Below, one piece after another: positions 54,626-62,993 of a DNA stretch of 64,000 nt (position 1 is the stretch's first letter; each line of letters begins with the position of its first letter). Under the pieces are notes generated by a model. That model was not told the DNA's origin, searched no databases, and worked only from the letters and a program-made list of their open reading frames with translations. The stretch lies in the NCBI RefSeq assembly GCF_000725885.1, contig NZ_JODR01000007.1, forward strand, positions 62,001 through 126,000. Direction: 5' to 3'. This stretch comes from Streptomyces albus subsp. albus. Lineage in GTDB: Bacteria; Actinomycetota; Actinomycetes; Streptomycetales; Streptomycetaceae. The translations under genes were made by a program, and so were the position numbers.

Positions 54626-56284
54626 GTGAGCGAGCCGGCGGAATCCGGTGAGCCGCCTGCCGGGCTGCGGCTGACGACTGCCGAATGGGGACTGTGGCAG
54701 GCGTTCCGCAACGGCACGGAGCACGACCTGCGCAGCGGGGAGCCCGAACTGGACGACCCGGACGGCGACCACACCTGGGGCCCGGAACGCTCGGTGCGGG
54801 CCCGCGTCATCGCGCTGCTGCTCCTGCACGGGCCGCCGCCCCTGCTGGGCCGGGTGGCCTCGCTGCACCTGACCGGCGCGTTCGTCACCGGCTGCCTCGA
54901 CCTGTCGGGCGGCGCGGTCGAACCGTACTTCGAGCTGCGCCACTGCCGGTTCGCGGAGGAGGTGCGGATGCCCGAGGCGCGGGTGCACACCGCACGCTTC
55001 GTCGGCTGCCGGCTGCCCCGGCTGGAGGCGGCCCGGCTGACCACGGAGGGCGATCTGCACCTGCCCCGGTGCACCGTCCCCGAGGGCATCCGGCTGACGG
55101 ACGCGACCATCGGCACCGACCTGCTGCTGAACGAGGCCGTCCTCGGCAGCGGCCGGCGGGCCCGCGCGCTGGCCGCCGACGGGATCACCGTCTCGCAGGA
55201 GCTCCAGGCCAGTCTGCTGGTCACCGACGGGCAGGTCAGCCTGCGCGGTGCCACCGTCGGCAGCTCCCTGCACATGTTCGGCTCCTGTCTGCGCAACCCC
55301 ACGGGCCGCTACGCGCTGTACGCCCCGCAGCTGACCGTCGAGCAGGTGGCCAGCTTCGCCGACGCCGGACGCGGCAGCGCCCCGCAGATCTACGGCGCCA
55401 CCCCGCCGACCGGCACCCGCTACGCCCTCGCCGCCCCCGCGGAGACCCCGCCGGCCGCCCCGGGCTTCGGCCGCGCGGCGTGGGACCCGCACCGCACCAG
55501 GCACTTCGAGTGCCACGGCGGCATGGTGCTGGACGACGGACGGTTCGGCTCCTCCCTGGTGATCGAGAACGCCCGGCTGGAGATGCAGCGGGACCAGGAG
55601 CTGTCGCTGCGCCGCATCAACACCCCGGAGCTGACCTTCACCCCGCAACTGCCCGAGCGCGGACTGATCGTGCTGTCCGGCGCGACGGTGGAGAAACTGA
55701 TGGACCGCGCCTCCAGCTGGCCCGCCGACCACCGGCTGTGGATGGCCGGTTTCACCTACCAGCACGCCATCCCCAAGGAAGGCCACTTCAACGTCCGCGA
55801 ACGCCTCCAGTGGATCAACGCGGCGACCGCCGAGTACGCGCCCGAGCCCTACGAGCAGCTCGCGGCGATGTACCGCAACACCGGCGAGGACACCAACGCC
55901 CGCATCGTGCTGCTGGCCAAGCAGCGCCGCCGCCGCGAGACGCTGCCGCTGCCCGGCAAGGTGTGGGGCGTCCTCCAGGACTGGACGGTCGCCTACGGGT
56001 ACCGGCCCGCGCAGGCCGCACTGTGGATGGGGGTGCTGTGGCTGACCGGCGCCCTGCTGTTCGAGGCGCACCGGCCGGCGCCGCTCAAGGACGGCGAGGC
56101 CCCGCACTGGAACGCCGTCCTGTACGCGCTCGACCTGCTGCTGCCGGTCATCTCCTTCGGGCAGGACACGGCCTGGGACCCGGCCGGGGGCTACCAGTGG
56201 ATCGCCGCGGCCATGATCATGGCGGGCTGGGTGCTGGCGACCACGGTCGCGGCGGGCGCCACCCGGCTGCTGCGCCGCCAGTAG
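54626..56284 (+). CDS. Pentapeptide-like beta-helix protein with C-terminal membrane anchor
   Basis: The 552-aa product has short repeats with a regular hydrophobic pattern (HLTGAFVTGCLDLSGGAV, FELRHCRFAEEVRMPEARVH, RLTTEGDLHLPRCTVPEGIR, LTDATIGTDLLLNEAVLG), as expected for a right-handed beta-helix. Near the C-terminus come a helical segment (EPYEQLAAMYRNTGEDTNAR then VLLAKQRRRRETLPLPGKVW) and three membrane helices (AALWMGVLWLTGALLF, VLYALDLLLPVISFG, AAAMIMAGWVLATTVAAGAT). Streptomyces homologues are annotated as oxidoreductase or membrane-associated oxidoreductase without evidence; no cofactor motif is visible. GTG 54626 follows GAGGGGGAACGGC. Confidence 0.75.
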   Translation: MSEPAESGEPPAGLRLTTAEWGLWQAFRNGTEHDLRSGEPELDDPDGDHTWGPERSVRARVIALLLLHGPPPLLGRVASLHLTGAFVTGCLDLSGGAVEPYFELRHCRFAEEVRMPEARVHTARFVGCRLPRLEAARLTTEGDLHLPRCTVPEGIRLTDATIGTDLLLNEAVLGSGRRARALAADGITVSQELQASLLVTDGQVSLRGATVGSSLHMFGSCLRNPTGRYALYAPQLTVEQVASFADAGRGSAPQIYGATPPTGTRYALAAPAETPPAAPGFGRAAWDPHRTRHFECHGGMVLDDGRFGSSLVIENARLEMQRDQELSLRRINTPELTFTPQLPERGLIVLSGATVEKLMDRASSWPADHRLWMAGFTYQHAIPKEGHFNVRERLQWINAATAEYAPEPYEQLAAMYRNTGEDTNARIVLLAKQRRRRETLPLPGKVWGVLQDWTVAYGYRPAQAALWMGVLWLTGALLFEAHRPAPLKDGEAPHWNAVLYALDLLLPVISFGQDTAWDPAGGYQWIAAAMIMAGWVLATTVAAGATRLLRRQ

Positions 56285-56386
56285 CGGGCGCGGCACCGGG
56301 CGCTCGAACCCGCCGCAGGGCGGGGCGGGCGTGCCCGGGACAGGTGAGTACGGCGCACCGCCCCCCTCATCAGCCGCTGGAGGCTT

Positions 56387-56401
56387 TAGGCTTACCGGTT
56401 G
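56387..56401 (+). promoter_or_regulatory. -10 box placed for a leaderless transcript
   Basis: TAGGCT (56387-56392) ends 8 bases before the GTG at 56401, and no ribosome binding site precedes the GTG. This geometry fits a leaderless mRNA starting at or next to the start codon. Confidence 0.45.
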
Positions 56402-57204
56402 TGACAACCGCGCTTCCGCTCTTCCCCCTCAACTCGGTGCTGTTCCCGGGGCTGGTGCTGCCGCTGAACATCTTCGAGCCGCGGTATCGCGCGCTGATGC
56501 GTGATCTGCTCGCGCTGCCCGAGGACGCGCCACGCCGTTTCGGTGTCGTCGCCATCCGGGACGGCCGCGAGGTCGCCCCGGCGGCCACCGGCATGCCCGA
56601 CTCCGCGCCGCCGCAGGGCACCGACCCGGCCGCGGGCTTCGGCCCGGACCCGATCACGTCGTTCTACACCGTCGGGTGCGTCGCCGACGCCTCGACGATC
56701 CGCGAACGCACCTCGGGCCCGGCCGACGCCGCCGCGGAGGCGGCCGGTGCCGCTGCGGACGAGGAGTCGGACGCGGCCGGGTACGAGGTGCTGGCGACCG
56801 GCACCACCCGCTTCCGGCTGCTGTCGGTGGACGCCTCCGGGCCTTATCTGACCGGACAGATCGAGGAGTTGCCGGAGGAGGAGGGCGACGAGGCGGGCGC
56901 GCTGGCCTCCGGGGTGCTGCGGGCCTTCCGCGCCTACCAGAAGCGGCTGGCCGGGGCCCGGGAGCGGACGCTGGCCGCCGGCCAGGAACAGGACCTGCCG
57001 GACGATCCGTCCGTCGTCTCCTACCTCGTCGCGGCGGCGACGGTGCTGGACACCCCCGCCAAGCAGCGGCTCCTCCAGGCACCCGACACCGCGACGCGGC
57101 TCGCCGACGAACTGAAACTACTGCGCCGGGAGACGGCGGTCATCGGCAAGCTGCCCTCGCTGCCGGCCGCGGACCTGACCCGGCAGCCGACCAGCCGCAA
57201 CTGA
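56401..57204 (+). CDS. Lon substrate-binding (LonN) domain protein
   Basis: The 267-aa protein starts TTALPLFPLNSVLFPGLVLP then NIFEPRYRALMRDLL, the classic Lon N-terminal domain, without any ATPase or protease part. An acidic Ala-rich insert (SGPADAAAEAAGAAADEESD) splits the domain. Stand-alone LonN proteins are widespread in actinobacteria; they may present substrates or act in protein quality control, but the role is not established. GTG 56401 is probably leaderless. Confidence 0.85.
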   Translation: MTTALPLFPLNSVLFPGLVLPLNIFEPRYRALMRDLLALPEDAPRRFGVVAIRDGREVAPAATGMPDSAPPQGTDPAAGFGPDPITSFYTVGCVADASTIRERTSGPADAAAEAAGAAADEESDAAGYEVLATGTTRFRLLSVDASGPYLTGQIEELPEEEGDEAGALASGVLRAFRAYQKRLAGARERTLAAGQEQDLPDDPSVVSYLVAAATVLDTPAKQRLLQAPDTATRLADELKLLRRETAVIGKLPSLPAADLTRQPTSRN

Positions 57205-57233
57205 GCACGACCACGACCGCGGGGGCGGGAACC

Positions 57234-57731
57234 ATGGCGAAGAAGAACAAGCGCGCGGCGACGGGCACCCCCGCTCTGGCCGCCGCGGCCCGGGCGGGCG
57301 TCCCCTTCGAGACCCACGCCTACGAGCACGACCCGGCCGCCGCCTCCTACGGCGAGGAGGCGGCCGAGGCACTGGGCGTCGCACCCGAGCGGGTGTTCAA
57401 GACGCTGGTGGCCGACGTGGACGGGAACCTGACGGTCGCCGTCGTACCGGTCTCCGCCTCGCTGGACCTCAAGGCGCTGGCGGCGGCGGTGGGCGGCAAG
57501 CGCGCGACCATGGCGGACCCGGCCGCGGCCGAGCGCACGACCGGGTACGTGCGCGGCGGTATCTCCCCGCTGGGCCAGCGCAAGCAGCTGCCGACCGTCA
57601 TCGACGCCTCGGCACAGGAGCACGCGACGGTCTGCGTCTCGGCGGGGCGCCGGGGCCTGGAGATCGAACTGGCACCGGCGGACCTGGCCGCGCTGACCGG
57701 CGCGGTGCTGGCCCCGGTGGCCCGCGGCTAG
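57234..57731 (+). CDS. ybaK: YbaK/EbsC-type aminoacyl-tRNA deacylase
   Basis: The 165-aa protein matches the Cys-tRNA(Pro)/YbaK deacylase family: YEHDPAAASYGEEAAEALGV, RVFKTLVADVDG with the conserved Lys, VAVVPVSASLDLKALAAAVG, GYVRGGISPLGQRKQLPTVI. It hydrolyses mischarged Cys-tRNA(Pro) in the cytoplasm. It follows the LonN gene by 29 bases with GGGGGCGGG upstream of ATG 57234, so the two may be co-transcribed. Confidence 0.9.
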   Translation: MAKKNKRAATGTPALAAAARAGVPFETHAYEHDPAAASYGEEAAEALGVAPERVFKTLVADVDGNLTVAVVPVSASLDLKALAAAVGGKRATMADPAAAERTTGYVRGGISPLGQRKQLPTVIDASAQEHATVCVSAGRRGLEIELAPADLAALTGAVLAPVARG

Positions 57732-57754
57732 GAGACCGGCGCCGGGCCGCTCAA

Positions 57755-57786
57755 CGCCCCAGTCCTCCAGCGCCCCAGTCCTCCAG
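57755..57786. repeat. 16-bp tandem repeat after ybaK
   Basis: CGCCCCAGTCCTCCAG occurs at 57755-57770 and again at 57771-57786, followed by degenerate CTCCAG copies to about 57810. It lies between the convergent ybaK and DUF2567 genes. Confidence 0.75.
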
Positions 57787-57807
57787 CCCTCCAGCGCCCC
57801 CAGCTCT

Positions 57808-58491
57808 TCAGCGTCCCCAGTCGTGCGGGACCGGGGCCTGGGCCGCCGTCTCGTCGCGGGGGCCGAAGAACGCCGTGGCCAGCAAGTGGACGAGGACAGC
57901 CGCGCAGGGCCAGGCCAGCAGCACGGCGTAGGCGTGGAGTTCCAGTGGGGCGTCGAAGGTGGCGCCCTTGCCGGCCGCGCGGGCCGCCGCCACCAGATCG
58001 GAGTCGGGGCCGAACCACTTGCCGACGCCCTGGGCCAGCAGCGAGCCGAGCAGCCCGCCCACGGCCAGCCCGATGACGAGCCCGACCCCGCCGATGCGCC
58101 GGCGCAGGAAGACGGCGACGCCCGTCACCAGGCCGAAGCCCAGGCCGAGCAGTGCGAAGACGCCCTCGGCGCCGATGGCCTCCTCGCCCTCCGGGTCCTT
58201 GAACAGCACCGCCTGGCCGTTGTTGTAGAGCGGCACCCGGGGCGCCAGCCACAGCCACAGCAGTCCCATCAGCACACCGCACACCGCGACCGCCACCGCG
58301 CACACGGCGGCGTCCCGCAGCTCGCGCCGCACCAGGGGCCGGCCCTCGCCGCCGTAACCGGGCACGGAGCCGTGCGGCGGCGTGGGAGGCGGCGCCTCGG
58401 CCTCGGTGCCGGGCCGGTCACCGGAGGACTTCGCGGGTGCGGCCGGACGGGACGGGTCGGGGCTGTTCGAAGAGGGCGTCGGTACGGTCAC
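57808..58491 (-). CDS. DUF2567-like membrane protein
   Basis: The 227-aa protein has about 50 disordered residues, then four helices: AAVCAVAVAVCGVLMGLLWL, GVFALLGLGFGLVTGVAVFL, VGLVIGLAVGGLLGSLLAQG, and YAVLLAWPCAAVLVHLLATA. The loop APRVPLYNNGQAVLFKDPEG is the family's conserved extracytoplasmic part. DUF2567 proteins are actinobacterial and of unknown function. The start is GTG 58491. Confidence 0.82.
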   Translation of the reverse strand: MTVPTPSSNSPDPSRPAAPAKSSGDRPGTEAEAPPPTPPHGSVPGYGGEGRPLVRRELRDAAVCAVAVAVCGVLMGLLWLWLAPRVPLYNNGQAVLFKDPEGEEAIGAEGVFALLGLGFGLVTGVAVFLRRRIGGVGLVIGLAVGGLLGSLLAQGVGKWFGPDSDLVAAARAAGKGATFDAPLELHAYAVLLAWPCAAVLVHLLATAFFGPRDETAAQAPVPHDWGR

Positions 58492-58557
58492 CGGGCCATC
58501 GTGCCAGGCCCGCGCGGTGCGGGCCGCCCCACCCCTCCGCGGCGTGGGCCGGGCGGG

Positions 58558-59778
58558 TCAGCGGGTGGCGGCCCAGCGGTAGGCGCGGGTGGCGACGGCG
58601 AGCGAGAGCACCCCGACGGCGGCGCACACGCCCAGGTCCCCGGCGACACTCCCCCAGTCCGGATGCGGCTCGAACGTACGGGCGAAAGCTTCGACGCCGT
58701 AGGTGGACGGCAGCAGGTCCCGCGCCCACTGCACCACCAGCGGCAGCCCCCCGCCCGGCAGCACGCCCAGCAGCAGCGCCGCCGACATGCCGAGCTGGCC
58801 GCCCAGGGTGGCCAGATCGGGGCGGGGCGCCAGCAGCCCCAGCGCCGCACCGAGACCGGCCAGCGCGGCACCGGCCAGCGGCACCACGGCGAGCAGCACC
58901 CACAGCCCGCCCAGCGGCAACTGGTAGAGCAGAGAGCCGGCGACGGCGGTGACCAGCACACCGGGCACCGTGAACGAGGCGTAGGCCGCGGCGGCCCCCA
59001 GGACGACGGAGGCGGCGGGCACCGGCAGCGTCGCGTAATGGTCGAGGCCACCGCCCGCCCGCAGCTGCCCGAAGTACTGCGCCAGCAGGTTGAGCGCCAC
59101 GAAGGCGACGACCAGCACGCTCGACCCGGCCACCACCGCCCGGGCCTCGGCGCCGCCGTCCACCACGCCGCGCATCAGCACCATGATCCCCAGCGACTGG
59201 AACGTCGCCACGAACAGCAGCGGGATGCGTGCCACCCGGGCGCGCGAGAGCTGCGCCCGGTAGACGGCACCCAGCGACGGCCACAGCCGCGCACGGGGAG
59301 CCAGCGGCACCCGGGCGGACGGCCCGGCACCGGCGCCGTCCGCGGCCGGCTCATCGCCGGGCCCACCATGAGACACCGCCTCGTCGCGGGGCGCCGCCTC
59401 ACGCACCGCAGTGCGGACCGACCCCCCGCCAGCGGGCACCCCGTGGGCGGGCACATCGTGGGCGGGTGCCTTGTGAGCTTGTGCCCCGCTGGCGGGTGTC
59501 CCAGCAGCCGGCGTCCTGCGGGCGGGCGCCTCATGGTCCGGCGTCCTGCGGGCGGGCGCCCCATCGGCCGACGTCCCAGGCTCGGATGTCCCGTGCGGCA
59601 GTGCCCCGTGGACGGGCGCTCCCTGAGCCGGTGCCCCGTGGGCAGGTGCCCCATCGGCCGGTGCCCCGGGCGCGGACGTCCCGTGCGGCAGTACCCCGGG
59701 GGCGGGCGCTCCGTGAGCGGGTGTCCCGGGCGCGTGTGTCTCATGGGCCGGTGTGCGGCCCCGGGCTGTGGTCCTCAC
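58558..59778 (-). CDS. ABC transporter permease with low-complexity N-terminal extension
   Basis: Residues from about 165 to 406 are a six-helix ABC-2-type permease: SRARVARIPLLFVATFQSLG, VLVVAFVALNLLAQYFGQLR, VVLGAAAAYASFTVPGVLVT, GLWVLLAVVPLAGAALAGLG, LGMSAALLLGVLPGG, GVCAAVGVLSLAVATRAYRW. Before this lies a tail of about 165 residues, built from degenerate Gly-Ala-Pro-Ala pentapeptides, that normal homologues lack. GTG 59778 has GAGGGG upstream; shorter starts cannot be ruled out, in which case the tail would be untranslated. It pairs with the ATPase gene 133 bases upstream. Confidence 0.82.
   Translation of the reverse strand: MRTTARGRTPAHETHAPGTPAHGAPAPGVLPHGTSAPGAPADGAPAHGAPAQGAPVHGALPHGTSEPGTSADGAPARRTPDHEAPARRTPAAGTPASGAQAHKAPAHDVPAHGVPAGGGSVRTAVREAAPRDEAVSHGGPGDEPAADGAGAGPSARVPLAPRARLWPSLGAVYRAQLSRARVARIPLLFVATFQSLGIMVLMRGVVDGGAEARAVVAGSSVLVVAFVALNLLAQYFGQLRAGGGLDHYATLPVPAASVVLGAAAAYASFTVPGVLVTAVAGSLLYQLPLGGLWVLLAVVPLAGAALAGLGAALGLLAPRPDLATLGGQLGMSAALLLGVLPGGGLPLVVQWARDLLPSTYGVEAFARTFEPHPDWGSVAGDLGVCAAVGVLSLAVATRAYRWAATR
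59440..59770. repeat. Degenerate minisatellite in the 5' part of the ABC permease gene
   Basis: 15-bp units (code for x-G-A-P-A) are arranged in a 90-bp higher-order duplication: GTCCCGTGCGGCAGT starts at 59588 and again at 59678, and both copies continue with similar sequence. The frame is kept throughout. Degenerate units extend on both sides. Confidence 0.75.
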
Positions 59779-59911
59779 CCGTGTCCGCCCCTCGTCCGGG
59801 CCCGGCCCGCGCCCGGCCTGATCGTCTCGTGCCGCATCGTCACGTCTCGCCCTCGCACCGTCGGTCCACCGTCCGCCCCGTCGCGCCCCGCGCCCCCGGG
59901 CCGGCCCGCCC

Positions 59912-60976
<1,065 letters not shown>

Positions 60977-61080
60977 GACCTATGAGGGTACGCGTCCCGG
61001 TTCCCCCGCTCCCGTCCGGCCCTGCCGGTGGCGGGTGGGCGGCGCTGCCGCGGGTTGACGCCCGGGCCGCCCGGTGGGGT

Positions 61081-62478
61081 TCAGTCCCCGGTGGGGGCCT
61101 GTTCGGCGGGGGCGCCGGAGTGGGCGTCCACCTCGCGCCAGAAACCGGCCCGGATCGCGTAGCGGTCGCGCTCGTCGATCTGGTCGTCCTTGTGGGCCAG
61201 CAGCCCGAAACGGGCCGCGTAGCGCAGCAGTTCCCCGTCGATGCGGTGCGGGATGCGCGGGTACTCGCCCGAGAGCTGCGCCAGATGGCTCTCGTTGCTC
61301 AGCCGCTCGATCCAGCGCCGGGCGAAGACCTGGCCGACCTCGTAGGGGTCGCCGCTGACGGCGGTGATGTCCTCCTCGCGGTCGGCCCAGCGCTGCTCGG
61401 CGGTGGTCAGCTGGGCCAGCGTCGGCAGTGCCGCCGTCTCGGGCGATTCGGGCGGGCCGGCCCGCTCCACCCAGCCCCGGTCCGAGGACCAGCGCAGCGT
61501 GGCACCCGGCGGGCCCGTCACGGTGCCCGCCTGCGGTCCGTGACGGCCCAGGTCCGCCAGGTCCTTGGGGGTGGGCACGCCCTCGCTGCGGGGCGTACCC
61601 GTGCCGCCGGCGGCCCCGGGCGCCTCCGGTTCCGTCTTGGGCTCCGGCTCGGGCGCCCCTTCCGTGGCGGGCCCGGGGGCGGTCCCGGTGGCCGTCCCAG
61701 TGGTGGACCCGGCGGTGGGCCCGGCGACCGGCGGCTGGGGCACGGCCGGTGCGGGGGCGGCCGGGCGGGCGGGCCCGTCCGGGGACGCGGCGGCCTCGGG
61801 GCCGGGGGCGCCGTCGGCGTTCTTGGCCGGCTCCGGCAGCGGCGCGGCCAGGATGGCGGCGATCTCGGGGCGCGGCGCCGGCTGCGGGGCGCACGGCCCT
61901 GTCAGGTCCTTGGCACGGACGACGGGGGTGATCCAGCTGCGGTCCAGCACGCGCCGCTCGTCGGCCTCGGCGACCAGGTCCTCGGACTGGTTGTAGTCGC
62001 CGTCCGCGGCCTGGACGGCCCACAGGTGGACGGCGACGCCGTGCTCCTTGGCGGACATCAGGCCCGGCAGCAGATCGCCGTCGCCGGTGACCAGCACGAT
62101 GTCCGAGCAGGCGCGGTTGCGGGCGAGTTCGGTCAACTCGGCGTGCATGGCCGCGTCCACGCCCTTCTGCGCCCACCGCCCGTCACTGCGGGTGAGCGCC
62201 CCCAGCCGTACCGTCACTCTCGGCATCACACGGAGCCGGCGGTGTTCGGGCTGCGGCACCCGGTCGGGGGCACCGTCGAACCAGTAGATCCGCAGCAGGT
62301 CGCACTGGGTGTCGGCCTCCGCCTGGCGGCGCAGCGACTGGATCAGTCCGGCGTGGTCCACGCTGATCCGGGACCGGGTGGGGTCCCCCGCCAGCAGGCT
62401 GGCGGCGGCGCCCAGCAGATAACCCGCGTCCACCAGGACGACGCAGCGGTCCACGACGTTCCACCCACTCTCGGTCAT
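61081..62478 (-). CDS. NYN domain protein
   Basis: The 465-aa product begins with a PIN-like NYN nuclease domain: Asp in CVVLVDAGYLLGAAASLL, KGVDAAMHAELTELARNRAC, and DIVLVTGDGDLLPGL, giving the acidic residues of the active site. A disordered Pro/Ala/Gly linker spans about residues 205-320. A C-terminal helical domain (YEVGQVFARRWIERLSNESH, HRIDGELLRYAARFGLLAHK) may bind RNA or DNA. NYN proteins are RNA-processing nucleases; the substrate here is unknown. Start ATG 62478. Confidence 0.87.
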   Translation of the reverse strand: MTESGWNVVDRCVVLVDAGYLLGAAASLLAGDPTRSRISVDHAGLIQSLRRQAEADTQCDLLRIYWFDGAPDRVPQPEHRRLRVMPRVTVRLGALTRSDGRWAQKGVDAAMHAELTELARNRACSDIVLVTGDGDLLPGLMSAKEHGVAVHLWAVQAADGDYNQSEDLVAEADERRVLDRSWITPVVRAKDLTGPCAPQPAPRPEIAAILAAPLPEPAKNADGAPGPEAAASPDGPARPAAPAPAVPQPPVAGPTAGSTTGTATGTAPGPATEGAPEPEPKTEPEAPGAAGGTGTPRSEGVPTPKDLADLGRHGPQAGTVTGPPGATLRWSSDRGWVERAGPPESPETAALPTLAQLTTAEQRWADREEDITAVSGDPYEVGQVFARRWIERLSNESHLAQLSGEYPRIPHRIDGELLRYAARFGLLAHKDDQIDERDRYAIRAGFWREVDAHSGAPAEQAPTGD

Positions 62479-62730
62479 GCTCTACAGCCGAGGCTGTGCC
62501 TTCGCGTGCCTGCCGTTCCCCGTCCTTTCGCGTTGCTTCGAGTCTGCCCGAGCGTACCGGGGTTATCTGCCCGGTCTCGATCATCGGCGTGGCGCCGACG
62601 ATACGGCCGCCGCTCGCGGATGCCCGCCGCCGAGCCGCATGTTTCACTTTTCGTAATTGTCCGACATGCAGAGCTTTTCCGGTCGTGCAAGGCTGAACGA
62701 GGGGGCTACGCCCAGCCCCAGGAGGCAAGC

Positions 62731-62883
62731 ATGGCCAAGAACAAGAACCGCCAACAGCCCCGCCGCCAGAACCGGACGGCGGAAGAGCAGCAGCAGGAGA
62801 GGGAGCGGGCCCGCTCGGGAGAGCGGGTCACCTCCGAGGACACCCCCCGCAAGAACCGCGAGCGCCGCTTCGGCCACAACTAG
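62731..62883 (+). CDS. 50-aa basic disordered protein
   Basis: ATG 62731 has AGGAGG 7 bases upstream. The product is rich in Arg, Gln, Glu and Lys (AKNKNRQQPRRQNRTAEEQQ) and ends with RRFGHN. Small Streptomyces proteins of this form, with the same KNKNRQQ start and FGHN end, are conserved but uncharacterised. A nucleic-acid-binding role is possible from composition. The 15-bp hairpin at 62933-62965 ends its transcript. Confidence 0.8.
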   Translation: MAKNKNRQQPRRQNRTAEEQQQERERARSGERVTSEDTPRKNRERRFGHN

Positions 62884-62932
62884 CGGGCCCGGCCCCCTGT
62901 CCGGTGACGGGGGTCCGCGCACGGCCCGCACC

Positions 62933-62965
62933 GGAAGAGGGCGCCCGCGACGGGCGCCCTCTTCC
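62933..62965. terminator. 15-bp perfect bidirectional terminator
   Basis: GGAAGAGGGCGCCCG (62933-62947) and CGGGCGCCCTCTTCC (62951-62965) are exact reverse complements with a 3-base loop. It lies between the convergent small gene (stop 62883) and dnaE (stop 62994) and can serve both. Confidence 0.88.
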
Positions 62966-62993
62966 ACCGGCCGGCTGCCGGGCGGGCAGCGGG

